This document shows positions 18,400-30,406 of a DNA stretch of 64,000 nucleotides, piece by piece. The stretch is taken from assembly GCA_902826775.1 (NCBI GenBank), contig CADEHE010000005.1, positions 335,932-399,931 on the forward strand, in the 5' to 3' direction. Below the pieces are notes generated by a model. The model saw only the letters and a list, made by a program, of their open reading frames with translations. It searched no databases and was not told the origin of the DNA. The DNA comes from an uncultured Pseudomonadota bacterium (lineage in GTDB: Bacteria > Pseudomonadota > Gammaproteobacteria > Burkholderiales > JALYOK01). Both the position numbers and the translations under genes were made by a program. The first letter of the stretch is position 1. Each line of letters begins with the position of its first letter.

Positions 18400-18598
18400 T
18401 GGCTCGCCTGTTCTACTAGTCATACCGTCGCGTAGCGGGTCGGCGCCAGCGGTCACTCGACTCGGGGTGACGCCTTCCATGCGTTGCCATCATACCTGAA
18501 ATTGTGGTTCTACCAATACTAGTGTGCGCCGAAATCCCATATATGACAAGGATGTTAACAATACCCCCGGGGCGGTATGCGTTGCCAGAGCCTGCGCT

Positions 18599-19630
18599 TC
18601 ATGGCGCCGCGATGAACTGGTAACGGCCCTGCGCATCCGCCAAGCGTTGCAGCTTGCCTTGGTGCCAAAGGTGGTTCAGATGGGCTAGCGTCTCGCCGAT
18701 GGCGAACATGAACTGGTGATCATCCAGTTCACGTTTGAACAGCACGGGCACGATCTCGGCAGCGGCGCGCGCACTGCTGCAAGCCAAGCGGATTTCGTCG
18801 AGCCGCTGTGCGTGGTGACTGCGCAGCATCGCCATGCGGGTGTGCAGCCCGCGAAACACGCGGTCATGTGATGGCAGCACCAACGTGTCGGCCGGCAAAG
18901 GCTCGTAGCGCTGCATCGAGTCCAAAAAAAGCCGCAGCGGATCGCTGTCTGGCTGGTCGGGCCAGACACTGACATTGGTCGTGATGCGCGGCAGCACCTG
19001 ATCGCCGGAAATGAGTATGCCCGATTGCGCGCAGTACAGCGCCGCGTGTTCCATGGTGTGGCCGTAGCCGACGATGACGCGCCAGTCTTGGTCATTGATG
19101 CTGATGGTGTCGTCTGCGACCAAGCGTGCGAAAGTGCCGGGCAAGCTCGGCACGAGTTTTTGGTAGCCGTTGCCGCGGGCGCGCTGGCGCTCGATCATCG
19201 CGGCATCCACGCCGTGCTGCGCGTAGAGATCGAGGTTGCGCGCGCGATCCCAACCGGCGATGCCGGCATGCAGCGTGTGTGCCGCGAGAAACTCGCCGGC
19301 CGTCATCATGACGGGCACGCCCCAGCGCTGCGCCAGCCAATCGGCGTTGCCGGCATGGTCTGGGTGATGGTGAGTGAGGATCAGGCGTGTGACGAAGCTC
19401 TCTTCAAATAGCGAGCCAAATACATGCTCCCAGTGGCCGCGGGTGGCGGCGCTGCCGATGCCGGTATCGACGATGGCCCAGCCGTAGCCGTCGCGCAGCA
19501 GCCACAGGTTGATGTGATCCAGAGCGAAGGGCAGCGGCATGCGCAACCAAAAGATGCCAGGCGCTACTTGCAGAGGTTGGCCGAATTCAGGTGGCTGGGC
19601 GTATGGGTAGCTAAGTTGCTCGTTGCTCAT
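18599..19630 (-). CDS. MBL-fold metallo-hydrolase
   Basis: A 343-residue metallo-beta-lactamase-fold hydrolase. The zinc motif THHHPDHAG is at about residues 85-93, VDTGIG precedes it, and further metal-ligand candidates are GYGHTMEHAALYC and LPSHDRVFRG. A helical C-terminal extension (about residues 240-343) resembles the LACTB2/thioesterase-like group, so a thioester or ester substrate is possible. The next gene upstream is the divergent SDR at 19744, and acyl-CoA genes follow, which fits lipid metabolism. Specific substrate unknown. Confidence 0.83.
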   Translation of the reverse strand: MSNEQLSYPYAQPPEFGQPLQVAPGIFWLRMPLPFALDHINLWLLRDGYGWAIVDTGIGSAATRGHWEHVFGSLFEESFVTRLILTHHHPDHAGNADWLAQRWGVPVMMTAGEFLAAHTLHAGIAGWDRARNLDLYAQHGVDAAMIERQRARGNGYQKLVPSLPGTFARLVADDTISINDQDWRVIVGYGHTMEHAALYCAQSGILISGDQVLPRITTNVSVWPDQPDSDPLRLFLDSMQRYEPLPADTLVLPSHDRVFRGLHTRMAMLRSHHAQRLDEIRLACSSARAAAEIVPVLFKRELDDHQFMFAIGETLAHLNHLWHQGKLQRLADAQGRYQFIAAP

Positions 19631-19743
19631 AGTAGATGCGCCGATTTTGGCGCCGATTGTCGCAGGTTGATCGCGCTTCGGCCACAGCGGCAGAAGGCAC
19701 GGGCAGTGCGGTATGATTTGGGCTTCCGTACAGCGTGTGCGCC

Positions 19744-20529
19744 ATGGAATTTCGCGACAAGGTCGTCATAGTCACCGGCGGCGGCGGCGGCATCGGCCGC
19801 GCGCTGTGCCAGCGTTTTGCGCTAGAAGGCGCGCGTGCCATCGTGGCGGCGGATCTGGATCTCGCCGCGGCTGAAGACACGGCTTCGTCGATCCAGTCGG
19901 CGAGCGCATTGGCGATTGGCGCGAATGTCGCGCGTGAGGCCGACGTCCAGCGTCTGGTGCAAGGCAGCTTGGATCAGTTCGGCCAAATCGACGTGTTCTG
20001 CTCCAACGCCGGCATTTATTTCGAGGGCAGCGAAACTACACCGAACACCGACTGGCAAAAGATCTGGGACGTGAACGTCATGGCGCACGTTTACGCCGCG
20101 CGCGCGGTGCTGCCGCATATGTTGGCGCGCGGCTCCGGCTACCTGCTGCAAACTGCGTCGGCAGCGGGTTTGCTCAATCAGATCGGCTCGGCACCCTACG
20201 GCGTGACCAAGCACGCGGCGGTGGGTTTTGCCGAATGGCTGGCGCTCACCTATGGCGATCACGGCATCAAAGTCAGTTGCTTGTGCCCGCAGGGCGTACG
20301 CACCAAAATGCTGTTGGGTGAGGACGGCAGCAAGGATTCCTTCCTGCTGGAAGGCTCTGTCAGTCCCGAGCAAGTGGCGCAGGCGGTGGTGGAGGGCATG
20401 CGCGCGGAGCAGTTCCTGATTCTGCCGCACGCCGAGGTGCGTGAATTCATGCAACGCAAGACGGGCGACTACGATCGCTGGCTGCGCGGCATGCAACGGC
20501 TGCGTAAAAAGGTTTATCCGGCATCGTAG
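19744..20529 (+). CDS. SDR family oxidoreductase
   Basis: A 261-residue classical SDR with [15 protein letters not shown] for cofactor binding, SNAGIYFE, and a complete active site: LLQTASAAG for the Ser and YGVTK for the Tyr and Lys. It probably oxidises or reduces a hydroxyacyl or other secondary alcohol with NAD(P). The ATG of MEFRDK is chosen; a GTG lies three codons upstream and no clear ribosome site helps decide. It is 58 bases upstream of an acyl-CoA ligase on the same strand, so a shared pathway is likely. Confidence 0.88.
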   Translation: MEFRDKVVIVTGGGGGIGRALCQRFALEGARAIVAADLDLAAAEDTASSIQSASALAIGANVAREADVQRLVQGSLDQFGQIDVFCSNAGIYFEGSETTPNTDWQKIWDVNVMAHVYAARAVLPHMLARGSGYLLQTASAAGLLNQIGSAPYGVTKHAAVGFAEWLALTYGDHGIKVSCLCPQGVRTKMLLGEDGSKDSFLLEGSVSPEQVAQAVVEGMRAEQFLILPHAEVREFMQRKTGDYDRWLRGMQRLRKKVYPAS

Positions 20530-20587
20530 CGCGCGACGGCCGGGTGAGTGAAGTTGCGTTTTCGGCGCGATATCTGTAGGAGCAATT

Positions 20588-22210
20588 ATGCACGGCCTCA
20601 TGATGAATATGCCGCTGATGATTTCAGCGCTGCTCAAGCATGCCGATCAAAACCATGGCGATGCCGAAATCGTATCGCGCACGGTCGAGGGCGGCATCCA
20701 TCGCTACACCTATCGTGCCGCGCATCAACGCTGCCGGCGCCTAGCCAACGCGTTGCGTGCGCTCGGCGTGCAGCCAGGCGAGCGCGTGGCGACGCTGGCA
20801 TGGAACGGCTACCGCCACTTCGAAATCTACTTTGCCGTATCAGGCATGGGCGCGGTGATGCACACTATCAATCCGCGCCTTTTCCCGGAGCAGTTGGTCT
20901 ATATCGTCAACCACGCCGAAGACAGTTATGTGTTTTTCGATTTGACTTTTCTGCCGTTGGTCGAAGCCCTTGCCGATAAGAGTCCGAAGGTGAAGGGCTG
21001 GGTGGCGATGACGGATCGGGAACACATGCCGCAAAGCAAGGTTAAGTTGCTCTGCTACGAAGAGTTACTCGCCGCGCAAAGCGATGACTACGAGTGGCCC
21101 GTCTTCGATGAGAACACAGCGTCGTCGTTGTGCTACACGTCCGGCACGACCGGCAATCCCAAAGGCGTGCTGTATAGCCACCGCTCGACCATCCTGCATG
21201 CGTATGGCGCGGCTTTGCCGGATGCGCTGAATATGTCGGCGCGCGATTGCGTGTTGCCGGTGGTGCCGATGTTTCATGTGAACGCGTGGAGCATCCCCTA
21301 CAGCGGCGCGCTCACCGGCTGCAAGATCGTCTTCCCCGGGCCGCAATTGGACGGCAAGAGCGTCTACGAATTGTTCGAGCAAGAGAAAGTGAGCTTGAGC
21401 GCAGGTGTGCCGACAGTGTGGATGGGGTTGCTCGCCCACATGAAGCAAAACGGATTGCGATTCAGCACGCTAAAGCGCACCGTTATCGGTGGTTCGGCTT
21501 GCCCGCCGGCGATGATCCGCAGTTTTCAAGATGAATACGGCGTGCAAGTGCTGCACGCATGGGGCATGACCGAGATGAGTCCGCTCGGCACGGTCACGAC
21601 TTTCAAATTGAAGCACGACGGCATGTCCAAGGCCGAGCGCGAAGCGCTGCAGTACAAGCAAGGCCGCGTTATCTTCGGTGTGGAGATGAAGATTGTCGAC
21701 GACGGCGGCAAGGACTTGCCGTGGGACGGCACGGCGTTCGGCAATTTGATGGTGCGCGGGCCGTGGATCACCTCAGGCTACTTCAAAGCTGAGGGCGGCA
21801 ATCCGCTCAAGGACGGCTGGTTTCCCACCGGCGACGTCGCTACCATCGATGCCGACGGCTACATGCAAATCACCGATCGCTCGAAAGACGTGATCAAGTC
21901 AGGCGGCGAGTGGATCAGCTCCATCGATCTGGAAAACTTAGCGGTCGCGCATCCGGCGGTGCAAGAAGCCGCCGTCATCGGTGTGCGCCACCCGAAGTGG
22001 GACGAACGCCCGTTGCTCATCGTGGTGAAGAAGAAAGACGCGCAAGTCACAAAAGAAGAACTGCTCAAGTTCTACGAAGGCAAGATCGCCAAATGGTGGA
22101 TGCCTGACGATGTCGCCTTCGTCGACAGTTTGCCGCACACCGCGACGGGCAAGCTACTGAAGACAAAGCTGCGCGAGGATTTTCTCAACTACAAGCTGCC
22201 GTCTGCCTAG
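20588..22210 (+). CDS. Acyl-CoA ligase (AMP-forming, medium/long-chain fatty acid type)
   Basis: A 540-residue adenylate-forming ligase that activates a carboxylic acid to its CoA thioester using ATP. Visible motifs are [13 protein letters not shown] (phosphate loop, near residue 180), GWGMTEMSP, YxxTGD as [24 protein letters not shown] (hinge) and the C-terminal [11 protein letters not shown] with the catalytic Lys. The sequence class matches the AlkK/medium-chain group. The start follows AGGAG. It is followed on the same strand by a quinone-reductase-like gene. A paralog of equal length is at 36389. Confidence 0.9.
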   Translation: MHGLMMNMPLMISALLKHADQNHGDAEIVSRTVEGGIHRYTYRAAHQRCRRLANALRALGVQPGERVATLAWNGYRHFEIYFAVSGMGAVMHTINPRLFPEQLVYIVNHAEDSYVFFDLTFLPLVEALADKSPKVKGWVAMTDREHMPQSKVKLLCYEELLAAQSDDYEWPVFDENTASSLCYTSGTTGNPKGVLYSHRSTILHAYGAALPDALNMSARDCVLPVVPMFHVNAWSIPYSGALTGCKIVFPGPQLDGKSVYELFEQEKVSLSAGVPTVWMGLLAHMKQNGLRFSTLKRTVIGGSACPPAMIRSFQDEYGVQVLHAWGMTEMSPLGTVTTFKLKHDGMSKAEREALQYKQGRVIFGVEMKIVDDGGKDLPWDGTAFGNLMVRGPWITSGYFKAEGGNPLKDGWFPTGDVATIDADGYMQITDRSKDVIKSGGEWISSIDLENLAVAHPAVQEAAVIGVRHPKWDERPLLIVVKKKDAQVTKEELLKFYEGKIAKWWMPDDVAFVDSLPHTATGKLLKTKLREDFLNYKLPSA

Positions 22211-22252
22211 GTTGCTGGCCGACGGTGCAATCGATCTTTAAGGGAGAAAAAG

Positions 22253-23224
22253 ATGAAGGCCTGGGTTGTTCGAAAGTGGTGCAAACCCGAAGACATGACG
22301 TTAGAGGACATCGCTGTGCCGCAGCCTGGAAACGGTCAAGCGTTAGTCAAGATCGATGCGGCGGCGCTCAACTTTCTCGATACCTTGATGATTCAGGGCA
22401 TGTATCAAGTCAAGCCGCCGTTTCCGTTCACGCCAGGAGTGGAATTTTCCGGTACGGTGGAAGCGGCGGGCGAGGGGTCGAACTTCAAAAAAGGCGATCG
22501 CGTCTGCGGCACCGCCGAGAACGGGGCATTCGCTGAGTACTGCCTAGCTGATAACCTGGGGTTGGTATCGGTCCCTGACTCAGTTTCATTGAGACTAGCA
22601 GCGGCAATCCCCGTGGTGTATTCCACTTCGCACATGGCGCTGAAGCGCCGCGCGAATTTGCAGCGTGGTGAAACCTTGCTAGTACATGCCGGAGCCGGGG
22701 GCGTCGGGTTGGCGGCGATTCAGATCGGCAAGGCGTGGGGCGCGAAAGTCATCGCTACCGCCGGCGGACCCGAGAAAGTAGCGATCTGTCTGAAGTACGG
22801 CGCCGACACCGCGATTGACTACAACGCCGAAGATTTCGTCGAAAAAGTAAAGGCGCTGACCGACGGCAAAGGCGCCGACGTAATCTACGATTCTGTCGGC
22901 GGCGACATCACCGACAAATCGCTGCGCTGCATCGCGTGGGACGGTCGCTTGCTGATCGTCGGCTTCGCCAGCGGCCGCATTGCCGAGATTCCGGCAAATC
23001 GCCTGCTGCTGAAAAATGCCGCTGCCATCGGCGTGTTTTGGGGCGGTCACAAGCGCGCTAATCCTGCTGTCATCAAACCAACTCTGGACGACGTGTTCGG
23101 CATGTGCGCGCGCGGCGAAATCAAACCCGTGATCGCGCGCGAGTACAAGTTATCGGAAGTTCCGCAAGCGTTAAAAGATCTCGGCAGCCGCAACACCTAC
23201 GGCAAAGTGCTGGTGGTGCCGTAG
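22253..23224 (+). CDS. NADPH:quinone reductase-like medium-chain dehydrogenase
   Basis: A 323-residue, zinc-free medium-chain reductase. The cofactor loop is VHAGAGGVGLAAIQIGKAWGAKVIATAGG near the middle, and the end (NTYGKVLVVP) is typical of quinone oxidoreductases. It most likely reduces an enone, quinone or enoyl thioester with NADPH. A strong AGGGAGAAA lies before the ATG. It follows the acyl-CoA ligase with a 42-base gap and is convergent with the thioesterase gene, so it is the last gene of the 19744-23224 unit. Confidence 0.86.
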   Translation: MKAWVVRKWCKPEDMTLEDIAVPQPGNGQALVKIDAAALNFLDTLMIQGMYQVKPPFPFTPGVEFSGTVEAAGEGSNFKKGDRVCGTAENGAFAEYCLADNLGLVSVPDSVSLRLAAAIPVVYSTSHMALKRRANLQRGETLLVHAGAGGVGLAAIQIGKAWGAKVIATAGGPEKVAICLKYGADTAIDYNAEDFVEKVKALTDGKGADVIYDSVGGDITDKSLRCIAWDGRLLIVGFASGRIAEIPANRLLLKNAAAIGVFWGGHKRANPAVIKPTLDDVFGMCARGEIKPVIAREYKLSEVPQALKDLGSRNTYGKVLVVP

Positions 23225-23245
23225 CGCGCTGCGCTCGGCGCGCGG

Positions 23246-23647
23246 CTAGCGTTTGTCCAGCAGCTTGAAAGTCCCGAGCGATTTTGCAAGCAATTTGCCT
23301 TGCTCGTCGCGCGCTTCGGCTTCGCAGAATTGCATCGATTTGCCGCCGTGCAGCAGCCGGCCTTCGACCGTGAATGGTCCCACAGCGGCGGCGATGAAAC
23401 TGGTCTTCATCTCGATCGTCAGCGCGCCGCCTTCGTGATGATGCGCAGTGCGGGCGGCGATGCTCATGATGCAATCGAGCGCCGTCATCACCACGCCGCC
23501 GTGCGCCGAGCCCCAGCTGTTCATCAATTCCGGACGCGGCGTGATGCGGCCGATAACTTTGTCGCGCTGCACTAACACCGGCTCGATGCCGATGTGCCGC
23601 AAGAACGGGACGTCGAGCTTGAACGGGTCGTAGGCGGCTTCGTTCAC
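23246..23647 (-). CDS. PaaI-type hotdog thioesterase
   Basis: A hotdog-fold acyl-CoA thioesterase of about 133 residues. It has ELMNSWGSAHGGVVMTALDCIMS, the HGG helix of the PaaI/YdiI group with its nearby Asp, and IEMKTSFIAAA. It hydrolyses acyl- or aryl-CoA thioesters. The start is uncertain. I favour the GTG at 23647, just downstream of the SDR stop at 23658, because longer versions run into codons antisense-like to that gene's end. An upstream ATG at 23728 also exists. It is probably co-transcribed with the SDR at 23658. Confidence 0.75.
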   Translation of the reverse strand: MNEAAYDPFKLDVPFLRHIGIEPVLVQRDKVIGRITPRPELMNSWGSAHGGVVMTALDCIMSIAARTAHHHEGGALTIEMKTSFIAAAVGPFTVEGRLLHGGKSMQFCEAEARDEQGKLLAKSLGTFKLLDKR

Positions 23648-23657
23648 TTGTGTCAAA

Positions 23658-24434
23658 TCAAATGCAAACGAGGCCGCCGTCGACCGCAATGGTTTGCCCG
23701 GTGACGTAGTTCGACGCGTCGGATGCAAGCAGCACCGCCACGCCCTTCAACTCTTCCGGCCCACCCAGGCGCCGCATCGGAATCGCGTTCAGGATCATGT
23801 CCTCGCCGTGCGCGATCATGCCCTTGGACATTTTGCTCGGAAAAACCCCCGGCGCGATGGCGTTGACGTTGATGTTGTACTGCGCCCATTCCGCCGCGAG
23901 CGAGCGCGTGAAATTGACGACGCCCCCTTTGCTGGTGTTGTAAGCGATCGTTGCCATCCAGTGCGGATCGGTGCCGACCAGGCCGGCAATGGAAGCAAGG
24001 TTGATGATCTTGCCCTTGCGTTTCGGAATCATCACGCGCTTGCCGACCGTCTGCGAGAGCAAGAAGATGCCGGTCAGATTCACGTTGATGACCTTCTGCC
24101 ACGCGTCGAGCGGGTGATCTTCCGCCGGTGCGCCCCAGGTCGCGCCCGCGTTGTTGATGAGAATGTCGATGGTGCCGTACTGCGCAAGCACTTGATCGAC
24201 AAGGGGCGCAACCGCGTCGGTGCGCGACAGATCGCTCGAAACGATCATCGAGTCGATGCCCAGCGTTTTCAGATGCGCGCGCGCTTCTTCGAGTTCGTTG
24301 ACTTTGCGTGCAGTGAGCGCGAGCTTGGCGCCCATCTCGCCCAGCGCTTCGGCCATTTGCAGACCGAGGCCGCGGGAGCCGCCGGTGATGAGAGCGACTT
24401 TGCCGGTGAGGTCGAAGAGTTGTTTGATGCTCAT
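23658..24434 (-). CDS. SDR family oxidoreductase (gluconate 5-dehydrogenase-like)
   Basis: A 258-residue SDR with the cofactor motif ITGGSRGLG, INNAGATWG, Ser in NLASIAG and the Tyr/Lys pair in YNTSKGG. The C-terminus TVDGG-like block (IAVDGGLVCI) is typical. By sequence style it resembles the gluconate 5-dehydrogenase/3-oxoacyl-ACP reductase groups; in this neighbourhood 3-hydroxyacyl-CoA reduction is also possible. It is followed by the thioesterase gene within about 11 bases and preceded by a DUF559 gene on the same strand. Confidence 0.87.
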   Translation of the reverse strand: MSIKQLFDLTGKVALITGGSRGLGLQMAEALGEMGAKLALTARKVNELEEARAHLKTLGIDSMIVSSDLSRTDAVAPLVDQVLAQYGTIDILINNAGATWGAPAEDHPLDAWQKVINVNLTGIFLLSQTVGKRVMIPKRKGKIINLASIAGLVGTDPHWMATIAYNTSKGGVVNFTRSLAAEWAQYNINVNAIAPGVFPSKMSKGMIAHGEDMILNAIPMRRLGGPEELKGVAVLLASDASNYVTGQTIAVDGGLVCI

Positions 24435-24461
24435 AGATTGTCCGTTGATGGTTTTGAGATC

Positions 24462-24833
24462 TTAACCCTCGCCCCGTGGAACGGGGAGAGGGCAGGGTGA
24501 GGGGTGATTGAGGTGTCTCAGTATGACTTTGAGCACCGCATCCGTTTCACTTAGCACCACATTATCCCAGAACCGAATCACTCGAAATCCCTCTAATCGA
24601 AGAAAGCGAGTTCGAGCTGCGTCCTTCCTCGTGGTGTCCATGTGCTGACTACCGTCAAGTTCAACGATGAGTGGTTTCTCTATGCAGACAAAGTCGACGA
24701 TGTACGGCGGAATCGGGTGTTGCCTTCGGAATTTGTGTCCGCTCAACTGGCGATTCCGCAAGCGCATCCAGCGGACTCGTTCAACGTCAGGTTGATCTTT
24801 GCGAAGCTTGATGGCGAAGGGATTGGATTTCAT
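24462..24833 (-). CDS. DUF559 endonuclease-like protein
   Basis: A 123-residue protein of the DUF559 group, related to Vsr-type nucleases. It shows LRNRQLSGHKFRRQHPIPPYIVDFVCIEKPLIVELDGSQH, with the D and ExD residues of the nuclease core, and the tail GFRVIRFWDNVV. Its cellular job is not established. Its last codons lie in an intergenic repeat, while the repeat on the start side abuts the ATG and appears to supply its ribosome site (GAGGG, then TTC, then ATG). This suggests the gene travels with the repeat. It separates the SDR gene from the thiolase gene. Confidence 0.85.
   Translation of the reverse strand: MKSNPFAIKLRKDQPDVERVRWMRLRNRQLSGHKFRRQHPIPPYIVDFVCIEKPLIVELDGSQHMDTTRKDAARTRFLRLEGFRVIRFWDNVVLSETDAVLKVILRHLNHPSPCPLPVPRGEG
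24466..24505. repeat. Left flanking palindromic repeat of the DUF559 gene
   Basis: Two arms form a hairpin, CCCTC GCCCCGT with ACGGGG A GAGGG, followed by GCAGGGTGAGGGG. The outer part is the reverse complement of the right repeat at 24837, with one extra base there. It encodes the last residues of the DUF559 protein. Confidence 0.7.
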
Positions 24834-24836
24834 GAA

Positions 24837-24874
24837 CCCTCACCCTGCCCCTCTCCCTGCGGGCAGAGAGAGGG
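24837..24874. repeat. Right flanking palindromic repeat of the DUF559 gene
   Basis: Starts CCCTCACCCTGCCC and folds on itself (CCCTCTC CCTGC with GCAG GAGAGGG). It ends three bases before the DUF559 start codon and supplies GAGGG as ribosome site. With the left copy it makes an inverted pair around the gene. Confidence 0.7.
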
Positions 24875-24889
24875 AAACGTTGCAAAGAC

Positions 24890-26074
24890 TCACACCACTT
24901 CAAACAACCCCGCCGCTCCCATTCCACCGCCGACGCACATGGTGACGACGACGTACTTCACCCCGCGCCGTTTGCCTTCGATCAACGCATGCCCGGTCAT
25001 ACGCGCACCGCTCATGCCATATGGATGCCCAATCGCCACCGAGCCACCGTCGACGTTGAGCCGATCGTTCGGAATGCCAAGATGGTCGCGGCAGTAAATG
25101 ACTTGTACGGCGAAGGCCTCGTTCAATTCCCATAAACCGATATCATCCGTCTTTAAACCGTGGCGCTCCAACAGACGCGGCACGGCGAAGATTGGCCCGA
25201 TGCCCATTTCGTCCGGCTCGCAGCCTGCGACTTCGAAGCCGCGGAAAATGCCGAGCGGCTGAATGCCGCGCTTCTCCGCAAATTTGGCATCCATCACCAC
25301 ACACGCCGATGCGCCGTCGGAGAGTTGGCTGGCGTTGCCGGCGGTGATGTGGCCGTCCGGGCCGATCACCGGCTTCAGCGCCGCGAGGCCCTGCAAAGTT
25401 GTGTCGGCGCGATTGCCTTCGTCTTTTTCCAGCGTCACTTCGAGCATGCTGGTGACGTTAGTGTCTTTATCGGTGACTTGTTTGTAAGTGTGCAGTGGCA
25501 CGATTTCGGCGTTGAACCTTCCCGCTGCTTGCGCCGCCGCGGTGCGTTGTTGGCTTTGCAGGCCGTATTCGTCTTGCCGCTCGCGGCTGATTTTGTAGCG
25601 TTGCGACACGACTTCGGCGGTCTGGATCATCGAGTAGTACAGCGCTGGCTTGTGGCGCGTGATCCATTCTTCGTGCGCATGCCAGTTGTTCATGTGCTCG
25701 TTCTGCACCATGCTGATCGATTCCAGGCCGCCCGCGACCATGATCGGCACTTTGTCGACGATGACGCGTTGCGCCGCCATGGCAATCGCTTGCAGACCAG
25801 AGCTGCAGAATCGATTCACCGTCATCGCCGCGGTGGTTACCGGCAAGCCCGCGCGAATAGCGCATTGGCGCGCGATGTTGTAGCCGGTCGCGCCTTCCGG
25901 ATTGGCGACACCCATGATCACGTCCTCGACTTCATGCGGTTCGATCTTGGCGCGCTCGACCGCATGCTTGATGACATGTCCCCCCAGTTTGGCGCCATGA
26001 GTGAAGTTGAATGCGCCTCTGTAAGCTTTACCTATGGGAGTACGTGCGGTGGAGACGATTACGGCGTCGGTCAT
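24890..26074 (-). CDS. Acetyl-CoA acyltransferase (thiolase)
   Basis: A 394-residue thiolase. The nucleophilic Cys lies in [10 protein letters not shown] (near residue 90), the His in [16 protein letters not shown], and the second Cys in [14 protein letters not shown]. It cleaves 3-oxoacyl-CoA with CoA (or runs the reverse condensation). AAGGAAA precedes the start. It overlaps the upstream PaiB-like gene by four bases (ATGA), so both are translated from one message, and the multifunctional hydratase/dehydrogenase gene upstream supplies its substrate. This is a beta-oxidation type operon. Confidence 0.93.
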   Translation of the reverse strand: MTDAVIVSTARTPIGKAYRGAFNFTHGAKLGGHVIKHAVERAKIEPHEVEDVIMGVANPEGATGYNIARQCAIRAGLPVTTAAMTVNRFCSSGLQAIAMAAQRVIVDKVPIMVAGGLESISMVQNEHMNNWHAHEEWITRHKPALYYSMIQTAEVVSQRYKISRERQDEYGLQSQQRTAAAQAAGRFNAEIVPLHTYKQVTDKDTNVTSMLEVTLEKDEGNRADTTLQGLAALKPVIGPDGHITAGNASQLSDGASACVVMDAKFAEKRGIQPLGIFRGFEVAGCEPDEMGIGPIFAVPRLLERHGLKTDDIGLWELNEAFAVQVIYCRDHLGIPNDRLNVDGGSVAIGHPYGMSGARMTGHALIEGKRRGVKYVVVTMCVGGGMGAAGLFEVV

Positions 26075-26697
26075 GATTTTCCTTTCAGGTTCTTTTCCAT
26101 GATATTTGCAATCTGAATGTCGTCGTTGCCGCCGCGTTGGCGCAAACGCTCGATAACAGGTTCGTGATCTTGGCGCGGACGGTTTTGGCTGACCTTGAAT
26201 TTGCCGTGCATCGCCTCGATCGGTATTTCCATACCCACGATGTGTGCGAGACGCTGCGCTACTTCCGGCGCGTTCGGCTCGAGCTTGTAATCGGTGCCGT
26301 TGGCGGCTTCATTGATGCGCACTAGCGATTCGAGCAGTGCGATCAGCTCGTCGCGCGCTTCGATAATCCGCACCTTGCCGTAAGCGTGCACGGCAGTGTA
26401 GTTCCACGTGGGGACACCTTCGGTTTTGTACCAAGTGGGCGAGATGTAGGCGTGCGGACCGCGGAAAATGATCAGCGATTGCCTGTCCTCCTTGAGCGCC
26501 GGCCAGTGTTTGTTGGCGCGCGCCACATGGCAATACAGCGTGCCGTACTCGCCTTGGTTCGGATCGAGTGTGAACGGAATATGCGTGGCGAACGGCGCGC
26601 CTGCCACTTGCGAGATGAGCGTGCCGAAGCTATGCGCGCGCATGAAGGCATGCAGCGTCGGGAAGTCCTGTTCGGCAAAATGCGATGGCGTGTACAT
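26071..26697 (-). CDS. FMN-binding protein, PaiB family
   Basis: A 208-residue protein matching the PaiB/FMN-binding negative transcriptional regulator family: MYTPSHFAE at the start, [11 protein letters not shown], and [10 protein letters not shown] for FMN contact, with [13 protein letters not shown] in the middle. The family has a flavin-reductase-like fold, and the regulatory role inferred for Bacillus PaiB does not necessarily apply here. It lies between the hydratase/dehydrogenase gene and the thiolase and overlaps the latter by four bases, so it is an operon member and may act on or sense an acyl-CoA-related compound. Confidence 0.83.
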   Translation of the reverse strand: MYTPSHFAEQDFPTLHAFMRAHSFGTLISQVAGAPFATHIPFTLDPNQGEYGTLYCHVARANKHWPALKEDRQSLIIFRGPHAYISPTWYKTEGVPTWNYTAVHAYGKVRIIEARDELIALLESLVRINEAANGTDYKLEPNAPEVAQRLAHIVGMEIPIEAMHGKFKVSQNRPRQDHEPVIERLRQRGGNDDIQIANIMEKNLKGKS

Positions 26698-26773
26698 TTT
26701 TTAGATACGTCTAACGCGTTTGGCGTGAGCTTCGTGCTCTAGGTCACTCGTCACGCGGCACCTCTCACGGTTT

Positions 26774-28870
<2,097 letters not shown>

Positions 28871-28957
28871 TGCGGCTCCGAGATATACTTATTAGAGGAT
28901 CTTTGGAACAACCAATTCCATCTTTGCCGTTGCCGGACTACTGTTAAGGGTATCGCT

Positions 28958-29287
28958 TTAATCCGCAAACGTTTTCACCCAGGCGCGCAGATCCCACGGT
29001 TGATAGAGCGTCCAAATGTAATCGGTGGTTGCGCCTTCGCGCAGCGCGTGCAAACCGCTTCGATCCATCTCGTCGTGCATTTGTTGAAACGCTGCTTCAC
29101 TCGGGAATTCGACCACGACGAATACTTGGCGCAGACGATCGCCGTGCATGTGGCGAAACGGCTTTTCCCCGCTCGCAACCACACGGCCGCCCAACCCGTA
29201 AATAATTTTGCCCGCCGCGATGGAATAGTCGCGGTATTGGCGTTCTTTGCCGGGCTGAAAGTTGAAGACGTTGAGCGCGTAAATCAT
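28958..29287 (-). CDS. DUF1330 domain-containing protein
   Basis: A 109-residue protein of the DUF1330 alpha/beta ferredoxin-like fold type (MIYALNVFNFQPGKERQYRDY ... YIWTLYQPWDLRAWVKTF). There are no membrane segments. The family's role is unknown; many members sit near fatty-acid or aromatic catabolism genes. It is 87 bases upstream of the hydratase/dehydrogenase gene, with an unclear shared promoter, and divergent from the reductase at 29407. Confidence 0.7.
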   Translation of the reverse strand: MIYALNVFNFQPGKERQYRDYSIAAGKIIYGLGGRVVASGEKPFRHMHGDRLRQVFVVVEFPSEAAFQQMHDEMDRSGLHALREGATTDYIWTLYQPWDLRAWVKTFAD

Positions 29288-29406
29288 CGATGTGCCGTCA
29301 CAGCGGTGCTGGTCAGTTGCGAGATGCGGGAACTGGCCGCGCTAGAATAGCATGGAACGCGCACCGCTCCGGCGCGCCGCCAACTTACTCAATCACTGGA
29401 ACCGCC

Positions 29407-30405
29407 ATGAAAAACCAGCAGGTGCTGATGCAGAGTCGACCGCAAGGCTGGGTCACGGAAGACAATTTTAAATTGGTCGAAAGCGATATACCCAAGCCTG
29501 CGGCGGGACACGTGCTGATCAAGAACCACTTCCTCTCGCTCGACCCCTACATGCGTGGGCGCATGGGCACCGGTAAGTCTTACGTTAAAGGTGTCGAGAT
29601 TGGCGAGGTCATGACCGGCGAGGCGGCGGGCGAAGTTATCGAGTCGCAGCACCCGAGCTTCAAGCCAGGCGATAAGGTTGTGGCGCACACCGGTTGGCAG
29701 CTCTATGGTGTGTTGCCCGGAGAGAGCGTGCGCAAGGTCGACGCGAGCAAGATTCCGTTATCGTACTTCCTGGGAATGGTCGGCATGCCGGGATGCACGG
29801 CGTATTTCGGCTTGAGCGAAATCGGTCAACCGAAAGCAGGCGAGACGGTTGTTGTTTCCGGCGCAGCGGGGGCGGTCGGCGGCATTGTCGGCCAGATCAG
29901 CAAGCTAAGAGGATCGCGCGTGGTGGGCATTGCCGGCGGCAAGGCCAAATGCGACTACGTCACCAAAGAGCTCGGCTTCGACGCTTGCCTCGACTACAAA
30001 GCCGGAAATTTATTCGAGAATCTGCGCGCGGCTGCGCCGAAAGGTGTCGACGTCTTTTGGGACAACGTCGGCGGCGAAATTACCGATATGGCTTTGGCAC
30101 AAGCCAACACTTTCGCACGCTTCGTCGTGTGCGGCATGATTTCGCAGTACAACGCGACCGAAGCCTATGGCCTAAAGAATTATCGCTCGGTGCTGGTGAA
30201 TCGCATCCGCATGCAAGGCATGATCGTGTTCGACTGGGCGGCACGCTATCCGGAAGCCTGGAGCCAGTTGGGCGAGTGGGTAACTTCGGGGCAGATCAAG
30301 TACCGTGAGACCCTCGCCGAGGGGCTAAAGAGCGCGCCGCGCGCGTTCGTTGGACTACTCAAAGGTGACAACGTCGGCAAACAGCTCGTGCGCTTAACGC
30401 CGTAA
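29407..30405 (+). CDS. NADP-dependent medium-chain reductase (LTB4 dehydrogenase/CurA-like)
   Basis: A 332-residue reductase: an MDR of the prostaglandin/leukotriene reductase group. It has LSLDPYMRGRM near residue 45, the cofactor loop VVVSGAAGAVGGIVGQISKLRG, and the end FVGLLKGDNVGKQLVRL. It reduces activated double bonds with NADPH. The frame could begin earlier, but the ATG at 29407 starts the family alignment (MKNQQVLMQSRPQGW). It is divergent from the DUF1330 gene. Confidence 0.88.
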   Translation: MKNQQVLMQSRPQGWVTEDNFKLVESDIPKPAAGHVLIKNHFLSLDPYMRGRMGTGKSYVKGVEIGEVMTGEAAGEVIESQHPSFKPGDKVVAHTGWQLYGVLPGESVRKVDASKIPLSYFLGMVGMPGCTAYFGLSEIGQPKAGETVVVSGAAGAVGGIVGQISKLRGSRVVGIAGGKAKCDYVTKELGFDACLDYKAGNLFENLRAAAPKGVDVFWDNVGGEITDMALAQANTFARFVVCGMISQYNATEAYGLKNYRSVLVNRIRMQGMIVFDWAARYPEAWSQLGEWVTSGQIKYRETLAEGLKSAPRAFVGLLKGDNVGKQLVRLTP

Positions 30406-30406
30406 G

